NCBI RefSeq assembly: GCF_916618955.1
Contig: NZ_OU745390.1
Location: forward strand, 2,170,001-2,234,000
Direction of reading: 5' to 3'
DNA: 64,000 nt
DNA from: Pseudomonas sp. Marseille-Q3773
GTDB lineage: Bacteria; Pseudomonadota; Gammaproteobacteria; Pseudomonadales; Pseudomonadaceae
The position numbers and the translations under genes were made by a program. The notes beneath the pieces were generated by a model that was not told the origin of the DNA, searched no databases, and was given only the letters and a program-made list of their open reading frames with translations. This document shows positions 17,587 to 26,978 of this stretch, one piece after another. Position 1 is the first letter of the stretch; each line of letters opens with the position of its first letter.

Positions 17587-20298
17587 TTAAGCGCCCGAAA
17601 CAGGCTTGGCCCACTGCCCCAGGAATTCGCGCACTTTACGCTCGATGTCACTCTCAACCGTCCGCAGCCGCAAAATGGCAATGCCACTTCCAGCCAGAAT
17701 TTCATTCTTCATGGTGTCCCGCGCTGCCTGCACAGGGTGGTCGTGATACCCGCCATCGACCTCGATCACCCCTACCGGTGCCTTGCCGACTTTGAAATAG
17801 ATCACGAAATCGCAACTGGCGCGCTTCATGAACGCCCGCTGGGTTTCCGTCCAGGCGGGGTTACTCGGCGATGCGAGCTTATCCAGGCGGATCTGCGTGT
17901 GGTACTTCAACGCCTGGCACGCCGGGGCCGACAACGCTTCCCGCAGCAACTGCGCGACGATCTGCTCGGACTTGTAACGTGAGTCCTCGGGGCGCAGACG
18001 CGCGTTCAGGCGTGCCAGGGACTGGTCGTACTCGCGGTACAACAAGTCGAATGCCGACACCACCGGCGCACGCACGATCTGCTCGTCCTGCGCGTAATAG
18101 CTGATATAGCGGATCAAGGCGGCGAGGTGACCATTGTTGCCGGTGAATACTTCGTCACCGGTCACCAGGGTGAAGCGATGCTTGGCCCGCGACACTGCCA
18201 CGTTGATCATGCAAGGGTCGTCGACGAAATCCAGGCGTCTTTGCGCCTGGTTGTAGCGCTTCTTGTCCAGCACGGTCGAGAAGACGATCTCGTCGCACTC
18301 GCGCCCCTGGAACTTGTGCACGGTGTCGTTGACGAAGTCCGCCGGCAAGTGCGTATTGGAGAGGCTGACCTGGGCCCGGAACGGGGCGATATAACCGCGC
18401 CCTCCTTCATCCACGCCGACAGCCTGTCCCTCGTCTTCGAGCACCTTCAGCAAGGACTCCAGCTCGCGAAGGTTGGTGTTCTTGCGTGCGTGGTTACCCT
18501 TGGCAGTCAGCACCAGGCGCAGGGGCTCTTCGCCGTTATCCACGGTCATTGGCACCAGTGCATTGTCGTAGAACTGCTGGTTGCAGAACTGGATGATCCT
18601 GGGGTGGCATCGGTAATGCTCCTTCAGCAGCGTCCTTGGCAGTGCATCCCGAAACACCGCAATGCACGAGTCCAGCAGGCTGTGGTGCTCGCAATCGTAG
18701 GCTTCGGCCGGCGCCTCAAGCCCCAGTTTCACTGGGATGTGCGGCAACTGGCGGTTGTCGCCGACGACGATCAGGTTCTTGGCGCAGCCCAGTGGCAGGA
18801 TGCCCGGCACGATGTCCTGCAAAGACGCTTCGTCGATGATCACGTAGTCGAGGACCGCACCCGCCGCAATCGAATTGACGATGGAATGCGTGCCGCTGCC
18901 CAGAATAGGGAAACGCTGCACGAAGGCATCGAAGTCGTTGCGGTAGGTTTTGGCATCGAAGCTGCCACGCGGCGCTACCCGGCCTTGCAGATGCTGCTTC
19001 AGATGCTGCATCGATGCTGTTGTCAGCGCTTCCAGCAAGGCTGTGAAATTGGCACGCGCCAAGGACTCACGGCACGCCCGCAGCTCGGCTTCCTTAGCCT
19101 GCAGCGACTGGTCGTAGTAATGCATCTGCAGCGCATGGAACGCGACCATGCGCGCCTCGCCCGCGGCGAACGGCTTGGTGCGAAAGACCCTGAATTTGAA
19201 CAGCAGCTCGATGCGGTCCTTGAGCTGAACGCGCTGCTCGCCAAGGTGCGCCAGGTAGGCCATGAGGTCGGCCGTCTTGCGCGGGGTCAGCCCGTACTTG
19301 TCCAACGAGCCTGTGGCCTGCACACCGTTTTCTGCTTGCCACTGCTGCAGGTAGCGCCGCTCGATGAGCAGCTCGTCCAGTTCGATCTGCAGTTGTGCCG
19401 CCCGGTTGTGGTCTTGCAGATGCTGCTTCAAGCGGGCCAGCAAGGTCTGTATTTCTTCCAGGGACGGTGCCGGCCCGGGTGTGCTGGAGGGCCAGGAAGG
19501 CAGGTTGGCAAAAAACGCCTCGCGGTTATCCTTGTTGCCAAGCTTGGCTACCAGGTAGTCCAGGCCGCATTTCGCCAACTTTTCGTAGACGTTTGCCACC
19601 GCCGCGTTGTTGTTGGACAGCACCGCCACCGTCTGCCCGCGCAACAGGATGTTGGCAAGGATGTTGAGGATAGTCTGGGTCTTGCCGGTGCCCGGTGGGC
19701 CTTCGATCACGCTGATCTGCGCGCTGAACGCCCGCTCGACAGCCTGGTACTGGCTTTCGTTCAGCCCGAACGGATAAATCAGCCCCAGGCCTGGCGCCAG
19801 CGTGCCGTTACGCCCGGTGCAATAGGCTTGCAAGGCCGTGCTGGCGCTGGCAGGCAGTTTCCCCAGTTGCGTCACCACATTGCTGGCTATTTCACGATCG
19901 GACTCTGACTGCGCTTGAGCCTGCCGGGCACTCGCAACGGCCCTGAAATAAGCGAAGACCGGCGTATCCCTGATCGAGGTAGGCGCGCTAAAGACGATGC
20001 CGTCCATCTTGTGGACATAGGGCATGTCGGTACCCGGATAGTGCACCACGGCATATCGCTCGCCGTAGATCACGGCTTTTTCGATAGGCTTGACGATCGT
20101 GCTGCCGGGCCTGGACAGCAGCATATTGCTCAATTCGCGGGAGGGTGAAACCCTGCAGTTACTGAGCGGGCGGATATATTTTTTTCCAGACGGAAAATGA
20201 CAGGTCAGAGCCAGGGCTGCGTACTTGTCGCTCCAGCGAATAGTCCAGTCGCTGATCGTTGCGGTCTTGTCATCACCATCCACCTGAATCGAAACCAT
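17587..20298 (-). CDS. SF1 helicase with C-terminal DUF2726-like nuclease domain
   Basis: This protein of about 903 aa has all the superfamily 1 (Upf1-like) helicase motifs: Walker A GPPGTGKT (about 200-207), DEAS (489-492), GDNRQLP, EHYRCHP (about 560), VHKFQGRECDEIVFS (about 661) and NVAVSRAKHRF (about 706). A long helical insertion separates motifs I and II. The C-terminal 130 residues hold CDFVIYFKVG, IEVDGGYHDH and a D-x3-K spacing, a pattern like DUF2726/Vsr-type PD-(D/E)XK nucleases. ATG 20298 follows AGGGA closely; ATG 20325 is the alternative. It stands alone and resembles helicase-nuclease defence proteins, but a role in DNA or RNA repair is equally possible. Confidence 0.85.
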   Translation of the reverse strand: MVSIQVDGDDKTATISDWTIRWSDKYAALALTCHFPSGKKYIRPLSNCRVSPSRELSNMLLSRPGSTIVKPIEKAVIYGERYAVVHYPGTDMPYVHKMDGIVFSAPTSIRDTPVFAYFRAVASARQAQAQSESDREIASNVVTQLGKLPASASTALQAYCTGRNGTLAPGLGLIYPFGLNESQYQAVERAFSAQISVIEGPPGTGKTQTILNILANILLRGQTVAVLSNNNAAVANVYEKLAKCGLDYLVAKLGNKDNREAFFANLPSWPSSTPGPAPSLEEIQTLLARLKQHLQDHNRAAQLQIELDELLIERRYLQQWQAENGVQATGSLDKYGLTPRKTADLMAYLAHLGEQRVQLKDRIELLFKFRVFRTKPFAAGEARMVAFHALQMHYYDQSLQAKEAELRACRESLARANFTALLEALTTASMQHLKQHLQGRVAPRGSFDAKTYRNDFDAFVQRFPILGSGTHSIVNSIAAGAVLDYVIIDEASLQDIVPGILPLGCAKNLIVVGDNRQLPHIPVKLGLEAPAEAYDCEHHSLLDSCIAVFRDALPRTLLKEHYRCHPRIIQFCNQQFYDNALVPMTVDNGEEPLRLVLTAKGNHARKNTNLRELESLLKVLEDEGQAVGVDEGGRGYIAPFRAQVSLSNTHLPADFVNDTVHKFQGRECDEIVFSTVLDKKRYNQAQRRLDFVDDPCMINVAVSRAKHRFTLVTGDEVFTGNNGHLAALIRYISYYAQDEQIVRAPVVSAFDLLYREYDQSLARLNARLRPEDSRYKSEQIVAQLLREALSAPACQALKYHTQIRLDKLASPSNPAWTETQRAFMKRASCDFVIYFKVGKAPVGVIEVDGGYHDHPVQAARDTMKNEILAGSGIAILRLRTVESDIERKVREFLGQWAKPVSGA

Positions 20299-20372
20299 AT
20301 TCCCTTGGTCCTGTGCGCATGACATCCGGCGACGTACACCGGACTCTCTTCCTGTGAGGCGCCATAGTGCCA

Positions 20373-20801
20373 CTATCGTGCGCAGGGTCGATAGCTGGCT
20401 GTGCGTTTCGCTGTATGCCGACGATGACTCCCGAACGCCTGTTGCTGCCACCTTTGCGGCGTCATGCCTTCGGTTTTGAAGAAGGTCCGACAGAAGTGGG
20501 ATTGATCGTAGAAGCCGCACGTCAGTGCGATGTCCACGAGCAGCATGGTGGACGTTTCCAGCAATGCCTTGCTCTTCATGACCCGCTGCTCGCGCAGCCA
20601 TTGCTGCGGGGGCATGCGGGTACGTTGCTTGAACATGCGCGAAAAGTGGCTGCGGGACAATGCGCATGCTTCGGCGACTTCGGCTACCGAAATGCCGGTG
20701 TCGAGCTTTTCCAGCATGAGTTGCTTGGCGGCTTCTACCTGCCAGGCGCCGAGCGGCGCCGTTGGAACCGGCGCAGTGGCCGGCACGGTGGATTTATCCA
20801 T
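20373..20801 (-). CDS. Short AraC-family regulator (DNA-binding domain only)
   Basis: This 142-aa protein consists almost entirely of a tandem HTH AraC/XylS domain (about 20-120): SVAEVAEACALSRSHFSRMF and then DIALTCGFYDQSHFCRTFFK. It lacks the usual sensing domain. ATG 20801 is preferred because GGTGAG lies just upstream; ATG 20813 is four codons earlier. It follows the isochorismatase-like gene on the same strand and could be co-transcribed past the intervening hairpins or regulate that gene. Confidence 0.85.
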   Translation of the reverse strand: MDKSTVPATAPVPTAPLGAWQVEAAKQLMLEKLDTGISVAEVAEACALSRSHFSRMFKQRTRMPPQQWLREQRVMKSKALLETSTMLLVDIALTCGFYDQSHFCRTFFKTEGMTPQRWQQQAFGSHRRHTAKRTASYRPCAR

Positions 20802-20826
20802 GTTCTCACCCATTCACACGGTAACC

Positions 20827-20882
20827 GGGTGCGCCTGCTGCGGCGCACCCTTGCATCCATCGCCAGCCCCGTTGCAGGGGCT
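20827..20882. terminator. Twin hairpins between the ycaC-like and araC-like genes
   Basis: Two stems lie in the 93-bp gap: GGGTGCGCC/GGCGCACCC (20827-20850) and AGCCCC/GGGGCT (20865-20882). Without T runs they may attenuate rather than fully stop transcription into the araC-like gene. Confidence 0.4.
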
Positions 20883-20894
20883 AGCGGTAACGGT

Positions 20895-21581
20895 TCAGAC
20901 AGCTGCCGCGACCGGTGCCAGGGTCGGGCCATGCTGAACACGCTCAGGCGCCTTGTGCACCATGGTGTAGGCGTAGTCGACGCCCATGCCGTAGGCGCCG
21001 GAATGTTCTTTCACCAGCGCCATCACGGCATCGTAGGTGGCCCGGTTCTTCCAGTCGCGCTGCCATTCCAGCAGCACCTGCTGCCAGGTCACCGGCACCA
21101 CGCCCGCCTGGATCATCCGCTGCATGGCGTAATCGTGGGCGTCCTTGCTGGTGCCACCGGAGGCATCCGCCACCATGTAGATTTCATAACCGGCATCGTG
21201 CATTGCCGACAGGGCGAAGGTGGTGTTGCACACCTCAGTCCACAGGCCGGAAACGATCACCTTGTTGCGGCCGTTGTGCTTGAGCGCGTCACGCACCTTC
21301 TGGTCATCCCAGGAGTTCATCGAGGTGCGTTCCAGCAGCGGAGCGTCCGGGAACACGGCGAGCAGTTCCGGGTAGGTGTGCCCCGAGAAACTTTCGGTCT
21401 CGACCGTGGTGATGGTGGTGGGCACGTCGAAGATCTTCGCAGCCTTGGCCAGGGCCACGGTGTTGTTCTTCAGCGTCTGGCGGTCAATGCTCTGCACGCC
21501 GAAGGCCATCTGCGGCTGCTGGTCGATGAAGATCAGCTGGCTGTTGAAAGGGGTCAGAACTTCGGTTTTAGGGCTGCGCAT
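20895..21581 (-). CDS. Isochorismatase-family hydrolase (YcaC-like)
   Basis: This 228-aa cysteine hydrolase fold has the conserved Asp in LIFIDQQPQMAFGV, a Lys-like position in the middle, and the nucleophile Cys in VSGLWTEVCNTTFALSAMH. These are the D-K-C elements of the family. The sequence fits the YcaC subgroup, whose true substrate is unsettled. GGAGAGGAAACAACC before ATG 21581 is a good start region. It is divergent from RidA. Confidence 0.87.
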   Translation of the reverse strand: MRSPKTEVLTPFNSQLIFIDQQPQMAFGVQSIDRQTLKNNTVALAKAAKIFDVPTTITTVETESFSGHTYPELLAVFPDAPLLERTSMNSWDDQKVRDALKHNGRNKVIVSGLWTEVCNTTFALSAMHDAGYEIYMVADASGGTSKDAHDYAMQRMIQAGVVPVTWQQVLLEWQRDWKNRATYDAVMALVKEHSGAYGMGVDYAYTMVHKAPERVQHGPTLAPVAAAV

Positions 21582-21810
21582 GGTTGTTTCCTCTCCGCTG
21601 GATGATGGTCGGTCGCACCGTTCGTGGTGCATGCCTCGGCGTCGTCGCCGCTTGAGGTCGAGCACAAGATAGCGAAACCCGGCAGGCATCGGTGGCGCAC
21701 TTTTGCGCTCATGGAAGCTCTTTTTTGCGCCATCAGGCATGAGGATGTGCTGCTAGCATTCGCCTGTCCATGCGGGTCAATCCGGCCCGCTCATCTGTAG
21801 GGGAACGTAC

Positions 21811-22278
21811 ATGCCAGCCACACAGCCACTGAACAAAGACACCGCTTACTGGGGCGTTCCCTGGGAGGATGCCTATGGCTATCCGCAAGCACGCCGGGTC
21901 GGTAACGAGATCCATGTGTCTGGCCAGTTCAACCATGACGAGGACGGCAACCTGGTCGCCCCGGCGCCGCTGGATGCCGACGGCAAGCCCAGTGACTTTT
22001 CATCGATGGGCGAGCAGATGCGGGTCGCCTACGCCAACATTGCCAAGCTGCTCGCGCTGTATGGCGCAACCTTGCAGGATGTGGTCGAGGAGACGCTCTA
22101 CGTGCTGGACATGGACGCGGCCTTCGCCGTCGTCGGCAAGGTGCGCAAGGCGGCATACGGCACCGAGCGGCCCCAGTGCGCAAGCAACATCATTGGTGTT
22201 TCCAGGCTGGCCCAGCGCCCGCAACTGATCGAAATCGCCTGCAAGGCTGTGATTGGCGCTGGTGCATCGGCGCATTAG
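21811..22278 (+). CDS. RidA/YjgF-family protein
   Basis: This 155-aa member of the RidA superfamily has ARRVGNEIHVSGQFNHDEDG, GATLQDVVEETLYVLDMDAA, and a C-terminal IEIACKAVIG core. Canonical RidA deaminates reactive enamine/imine intermediates through a conserved Arg. Here the R of TERPQCASNIIGVSRLA occupies a comparable place, but this is one of the diverged branches, so the activity is uncertain. It is divergent from the YcaC-like gene and convergent with a LysR gene 16 bp away. Confidence 0.85.
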   Translation: MPATQPLNKDTAYWGVPWEDAYGYPQARRVGNEIHVSGQFNHDEDGNLVAPAPLDADGKPSDFSSMGEQMRVAYANIAKLLALYGATLQDVVEETLYVLDMDAAFAVVGKVRKAAYGTERPQCASNIIGVSRLAQRPQLIEIACKAVIGAGASAH

Positions 22279-22294
22279 CTTGCCCGGTTTGCTG

Positions 22295-23260
22295 TCAGCT
22301 GGCCGGCAGGTGCCCTTCGACCAAGGGCTTCTGCTCGGCCACGGCGGCGGCACAGAAAGTCATGAAGGCTTTGACTCGCCACGACTTGCGAATGTCCTGG
22401 TGAGTCAACAGCCACAGTTCATCCTGCAGCTCGGGCAGCACCGGGCCGGCACGCACCAACCCCGGCGTGATGTCACCCAGCATGCATGGGAGAAAACCGA
22501 AGCCAAGCCCTGCCGCGATGGCCGCGCTCGCAGCGGCGACGGAATCGGTGCGGTACACGATGCGCTCGGGGGCGACCCGGTTCTCGACGTAACTTGTCGC
22601 CCGCAAACCGCACAGCGCGCCAGCATACGAGACCCATGGCTGCTCACCTTCGAAAAGGGCTGCAGTAACCGCCTGACCAGCACAGCAGTACGGCGCCCAG
22701 GCGATATTGGCCAGTTTGCGGCCGACCAGGCTGTCGGCAGGTTTGCGCGTCGCCCGGATGGCGATATCCGACTCGTCCCGGGCCAGGCTCAATGTCTGGT
22801 TGCCGACCAGTACCTCCAGGGTGATGCCCTCGTTCAGCGCCTTGAACTCGGCGATGATCGGGGTGAGGAAGTACAGCAGCAGCGAGTCGCTGGTGGTGAT
22901 CCGCAGCTTGCCGAGGGGGCCCTGGCCGGCACGTGAAACACGCCGCGTGACGCTGACGATGTCCAGCTCCACACGCTCGGCCAGCGCCCGCAACTCGGCA
23001 CCTTCGGCCGTGAGCAGGTAGCCCGACTTGCGATGATCGAACAGAGCGATACCCAGGGTGCGCTCGACCTGGGCAATGCGCCGCGAAACGGTGGACACAT
23101 TCACCCCGAGCTTCTTGGCCGTGGCGGCACGATTGCCACACTCACTGAGGGTCTTGATGATGCGTAGGTCGTCCCACGACAGCTGGCTGACGGCCTCGCC
23201 TGCGTCCCACTTGGCAGGGGTTGCCGAAGCAGGCTGAAGTTTTCCAGTGAGTGATTGCAC
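22295..23260 (-). CDS. LysR-family transcriptional regulator
   Basis: The HTH (LSECGNRAATAKKLGVNVST then VSRRIAQVE) starts about 38 residues in, so the protein has a longer N-terminal tail than normal LysR proteins. The first usable start is GTG 23260, giving 321 aa; no ATG lies near the HTH. The substrate-binding domain is complete. It follows the quinone oxidoreductase gene on the same strand after 80 bp. A divergent regulator at 24443 is the more natural controller of that enzyme, so this one may serve another target. Confidence 0.82.
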   Translation of the reverse strand: MQSLTGKLQPASATPAKWDAGEAVSQLSWDDLRIIKTLSECGNRAATAKKLGVNVSTVSRRIAQVERTLGIALFDHRKSGYLLTAEGAELRALAERVELDIVSVTRRVSRAGQGPLGKLRITTSDSLLLYFLTPIIAEFKALNEGITLEVLVGNQTLSLARDESDIAIRATRKPADSLVGRKLANIAWAPYCCAGQAVTAALFEGEQPWVSYAGALCGLRATSYVENRVAPERIVYRTDSVAAASAAIAAGLGFGFLPCMLGDITPGLVRAGPVLPELQDELWLLTHQDIRKSWRVKAFMTFCAAAVAEQKPLVEGHLPAS

Positions 23261-23340
23261 AGGTTCCGATCCACAGGCGAATGCGCCGATGATACGAGAA
23301 GCGACCGGGTTGCACCAAGTCGTCTGCCCTGCCGCGGTAC

Positions 23341-24342
23341 CTAGTCGCCCGACAAGCGGATCACCGTCTTGCCCGTACCACGACCTTGCGCGACCTGGCG
23401 AAACGCTTCGTTGACATCTGCCAGGGCGAACTGCCGCGGGTCGACCCGCACCTGCAATTGCCCGGCATCTGCCAACGCAGCCGCTTCGCGCAGGATAGCC
23501 CCGTGGTGTTCGCGCCCCTGGCCGGTAAGCAACGGTGTCAAAGTGAACACGCCTGAATAGGTGGCGCTTCTGAACGATAGCGGCGCGAGGCTGTGCTGGC
23601 CCCAACCGAGGCAACTGAGCACGTGGCCGGTATAAGGCTTGACCGCCATGAAGGAAGCATCCAGGGTGCTGCCGCCCACGGTGTCATAGACGATGTCGAA
23701 CCCCTCCCCGGCCGTATACTGCTCGACATAGGCTTCTACGCTCTGCGCCCGGTAATCGATTGCCGTGGCGCCGAGGGAGCGAATGAAGTCGAGACTGGCC
23801 GCCGAACCGGAGGCATAGACGTCGGCGCCGCGGGCCTTGGCCAACTGCACCGCCACCTGGCCGACCCCACCTGCCCCACCGTGAATCAGCACGCGCTGGC
23901 CAGGACGGACATTGGCGCGATCGACCAGCCCTTCCCACGCCGTGATGAATACCAGCGGCAACGCTGCCGCCTCACTCATGGCGAGTGCATCCGGCTTGGC
24001 TGCGATCAGCCTGGCATCCACCGCAATGTACTCGGCCATGGTGCCCTGGGCCCCACCAATGCCACCGGCCATGCCAAACACTGCCTGACCGACGACAAAC
24101 CCTTCGACCGCCTCGCCCAGTTCGACGACCGTGCCGGCCAGGTCCAGGCCGAGTACCGCCGGCAGCGGCTGGCGAGCATGCGCGCCTGCGCCGGTGGCGA
24201 TCTTGGTATCGAGTGGGTTGACGCCTGCGGCGTGGACCCGGACCAGCACCTGCCCCTTCGCGGGATTCGGGCGGTCAATGTCGCGCACAGCCAGCGGGGC
24301 TTGGGCGGATTCTGCGATAGCGGCGAGCATGGTTTGTTTCAT
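23341..24342 (-). CDS. NADP-dependent quinone oxidoreductase / zinc-less MDR family
   Basis: This 333-aa medium-chain dehydrogenase/reductase has a GroES-like N-terminal domain (VHAAGVNPLDTKI, PAVLGLDLAGTVVELG) and a Rossmann domain with IHGGAGGVGQVAVQLAK. It lacks the structural-zinc cysteine cluster, as is usual for quinone reductases. It would reduce quinones or enones with NADPH. ATG 24342 follows GAGGT by seven bases. The LysR gene at 24443 is divergent from it. Confidence 0.88.
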   Translation of the reverse strand: MKQTMLAAIAESAQAPLAVRDIDRPNPAKGQVLVRVHAAGVNPLDTKIATGAGAHARQPLPAVLGLDLAGTVVELGEAVEGFVVGQAVFGMAGGIGGAQGTMAEYIAVDARLIAAKPDALAMSEAAALPLVFITAWEGLVDRANVRPGQRVLIHGGAGGVGQVAVQLAKARGADVYASGSAASLDFIRSLGATAIDYRAQSVEAYVEQYTAGEGFDIVYDTVGGSTLDASFMAVKPYTGHVLSCLGWGQHSLAPLSFRSATYSGVFTLTPLLTGQGREHHGAILREAAALADAGQLQVRVDPRQFALADVNEAFRQVAQGRGTGKTVIRLSGD

Positions 24343-24442
24343 GACGGGCACCTCGATTGAGTGGACGCCTACAGGTTGCGCCGCTACGTTCATTCCGATA
24401 AGACACTAGATTGGCATAGGACTTATTCCGCAAAGGGGCCAG

Positions 24443-25327
24443 ATGGCAATGGATCTGTTCGACAGCATGCGCGTCTTCGTACGTGTGGTGGAGCGTGGGT
24501 CGTTTTCAGCGGTCGCTCGTGAACTCGACATCGGGCAGCCTGCGGTGAGCAAGCAGGTCCGCGCCCTGGAGCGCTACCTGGGCGGGCCGGTATTCGCCCG
24601 CAGTACCCGGCAGTTGGCCCTCACCGACCAGGGGCAGCGGTTCTACCGCCACTGCCAGGAGATTCTCGGCCAGCTGGAATCCGCCACGCGCAGCTTTGCC
24701 AGTGGCCAGGAGCAGATTGCAGGCCCGCTGCGGATCGCCGCGCCGGTGAGCTACGGGCGGTTATGCATAGCACCGCTGATTGGCAGCTTCCTGCAGCGCT
24801 ACCCTGAAGTGCGGATAGACCTGCGGCTGAACGATCATAACGAAGACCTGCTGACGGAAAACATCGACGTCGCCATCCGCATCGGGGTGCTGAAAAACGA
24901 CGGGCTGGTGGCCGTGCCCCTGGGCAGCAGCGTGCGCCGGGTCTACGCTGCGCCGGCTTACCTGGAGCGCTACGGGCAGCCACGCCAGCCCGCCGAACTG
25001 GCAGGCCACAACTGCATCGGTTTCACCCTGCTGACGCACTATGACAACTGGCAGTTCACCCACGGCGAGCATGCGCTCGAGGTTGCCATCAAAGGGAATG
25101 TCACCAGCAACAGCAGCGAGGCCATCCGCGAAATGGTGCTCGGCAGCCTGGGCATTTCCCTGTCGCCCGAATGGCTGTTCGCAGCTGATGTCGCGCACGG
25201 CAGCGTGCGTAGTGTGCTTGACGATTACCAGGCCACCGCACTGCCTGTCAGCGCCGTGTTCAGCCCCGAGCGACGGCGCTCCGCCCGCACCAAGGCGTTC
25301 ATCGATTATCTGCGGGAGCACCTGTAG
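24443..25327 (+). CDS. LysR-family transcriptional regulator
   Basis: This 294-aa protein has its HTH at about residues 6-62 (VVERGSFSAVARELDIGQPA then VSKQVRALE) and a CrgA-type effector domain (GPLRIAAPVSYGRLCIAPLI). GGGG precedes ATG 24443. It is divergent from the quinone oxidoreductase gene and is the probable regulator of it. Confidence 0.9.
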   Translation: MAMDLFDSMRVFVRVVERGSFSAVARELDIGQPAVSKQVRALERYLGGPVFARSTRQLALTDQGQRFYRHCQEILGQLESATRSFASGQEQIAGPLRIAAPVSYGRLCIAPLIGSFLQRYPEVRIDLRLNDHNEDLLTENIDVAIRIGVLKNDGLVAVPLGSSVRRVYAAPAYLERYGQPRQPAELAGHNCIGFTLLTHYDNWQFTHGEHALEVAIKGNVTSNSSEAIREMVLGSLGISLSPEWLFAADVAHGSVRSVLDDYQATALPVSAVFSPERRRSARTKAFIDYLREHL

Positions 25328-25339
25328 GCGCCCGTGGCC

Positions 25340-26164
25340 CTATGCCGAACTCTGCTTCAGCCAGGCCTTCGGGCTAGCGCCAACTTTGCGCCGGAACGTC
25401 CGGGCCAAGGCCGACGGGCTTTCGTAGCCCACCTCATCGGCAATCAGCGCAATCGGGCGCCCCTCGCGCAGGCGCTTCTGGGCCAGGCTGATGCGCCAGT
25501 TGGCCAGGTAGTCCGCCGGCGTCATGCCCACGGTGTGGCGAAAGTGCGCGGCAAAGCTGGCCCTCGACATGCCCGAACGATCAGCCATCTGCGCCACCGA
25601 CCAGTTGTGCTGTGGTTCGCTGTGGATGGCGACCAGTGCGCGCGCGAGCTGGGCGTCGGCCAGCCCGGCCATCATTCCCGAGGCAATGCTGCGGTTGGCG
25701 ACGAGGTGGCGAAGCAGCTGGATCACCATCAGCTCGAACAGGCGATTGAGAATGACATCGCGGCCACATTCGTCGCCGAAGGCTTCGGTAAACAGCCAGT
25801 CGAGGGTACCCGTGAGCCCAGGCAATTCGCTTAGCGGCTTGATGATGAAATCCGGCAAGGCCAAGGTCAGCGGGTTGTTGGCACCGCCCTCGAAGTGCAA
25901 GGTGGCACAAACCAGCTCCGCCTCATCGGCTTCGGTCGCCACCAGCCGGTGTACCTGCGGGCGCACCGCCAGGATCAGGCTCGGTTCGTTCAGCTCCACC
26001 ACCTGCCCACGCTTGTCCCTGAAGGCGAGGCGGCCGGAACGCAGCAGGTGGGCGTACCCCACCCGCTGTTGCCCATCAAGGTCGCTCGTGCCGCAGAACC
26101 CGCCCTGGTGAAACGTGGCGGCATGCAGGTTGAAGTGTTTGAGTAAAGTCGACAATCGGTCCAT
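25340..26164 (-). CDS. AraC-family regulator with cupin sensor domain
   Basis: This 274-aa protein has an N-terminal cupin-like domain (about 15-135; FHQGGFCGTSDL, HLLRSGRLAF). The C-terminal AraC HTH pair is at about 170-272: SVAQMADRSGMSRASFAAHF and ALIADEVGYESPSALARTF. This architecture is common next to genes for redox or detoxification enzymes. It is divergent from the AhpD-like gene at 26293, its probable target. Confidence 0.9.
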   Translation of the reverse strand: MDRLSTLLKHFNLHAATFHQGGFCGTSDLDGQQRVGYAHLLRSGRLAFRDKRGQVVELNEPSLILAVRPQVHRLVATEADEAELVCATLHFEGGANNPLTLALPDFIIKPLSELPGLTGTLDWLFTEAFGDECGRDVILNRLFELMVIQLLRHLVANRSIASGMMAGLADAQLARALVAIHSEPQHNWSVAQMADRSGMSRASFAAHFRHTVGMTPADYLANWRISLAQKRLREGRPIALIADEVGYESPSALARTFRRKVGASPKAWLKQSSA

Positions 26165-26292
26165 GGCGCGCTCGGGTTTAGACGATCTGTTGCATAATTT
26201 CGATGATCTGCATCCGAAAGGAAAGCCTGGCTCCCTAACATTGACTCCAAGCTTGATCGACAAGCCCGTTAATCAACCCTTGGAGAATGACC

Positions 26293-26811
26293 ATGACTCG
26301 TATCGCTGCCCTCTCGCTGGACCAGGCACCTGCTGGCTCGCGCACCTCTCTGGAAGGTATTCAGAAGGGCCTCGGCTTCATCCCCAACGCCTTCAGGACC
26401 TTGGCCCACTCCCCTGCTGCATTGAACGGTTACCTGGGCCTTGCCCAAGCCCTGGGCAAAACTTCGCTGAGCGCCGCTGAACGCGAAGTGGTGGCCCTCG
26501 CTGCTTCGGACGTGAACGGTTGTGACTACTGCCTGGCCGCGCACGCTTTCTTCGCTGGCAAAGCCGGCTTGAGCGATGAGGCTATCAGCCAGGCCCGCAG
26601 CGGCACGCTCAGCGCCGTTGCCGCACTGGCGCGCCAGGTCACCGAAAGCCGCGGTCAGCTGACCGACCAGCAGATTGCAGCCGCCCGTGCGTCGGGTATC
26701 GACGACGGCAAGATCGTCGAGGTGGTGGCGCAGGTGGCGCTGTTAACCCTCACGAACTACCTGAACAACATTGCCCTTACCGATATCGACTTCCCGCCGA
26801 CAGCACGCTAG
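26293..26811 (+). CDS. Carboxymuconolactone decarboxylase / AhpD-like family protein
   Basis: This 172-aa protein has the AhpD-type redox motif CDYCLAAH (C-x2-C-x3-H), followed by a helical core. It should act as a peroxidase or peroxidase partner in the cytosol; the true substrate is unknown. ATG 26293 is preferred over ATG 26287 because GGAG then sits seven bases upstream. The divergent AraC regulator is the likely controller. Confidence 0.88.
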   Translation: MTRIAALSLDQAPAGSRTSLEGIQKGLGFIPNAFRTLAHSPAALNGYLGLAQALGKTSLSAAEREVVALAASDVNGCDYCLAAHAFFAGKAGLSDEAISQARSGTLSAVAALARQVTESRGQLTDQQIAAARASGIDDGKIVEVVAQVALLTLTNYLNNIALTDIDFPPTAR

Positions 26812-26893
26812 CCAGACCACCCCGACGTCGCCGCTCAGCGGCGATGGCGGGGCTGATGCAGCGTTTCAATCAACGTCATTACAGAAATATATT

Positions 26894-26918
26894 TTGCGCG
26901 CTAAATATTATCGCGCAA
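26894..26918. promoter_or_regulatory. 25-bp palindromic operator upstream of DUF2790-esterase operon
   Basis: TTGCGCG and CGCGCAA flank a near-symmetric TAAATATTA core, giving an interrupted 25-bp palindrome in an AT-rich patch 60 bp before the DUF2790 start. It looks like a MarR- or TetR-type binding site. A weaker stem TCGCCGC/GCGGCGA at 26828-26844 may terminate the upstream gene. Confidence 0.5.
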
Positions 26919-26978
26919 CATACAAACCAACCAGCAAGCACCCGCTGATTCCACTACCCCAGCTAACGGAGCATGACC

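Noticed and set aside
18127..19908. A 590-codon frame opposite the helicase gene
   Set aside because: The helicase frame shows all expected motifs; the opposite frame has no recognisable domain.
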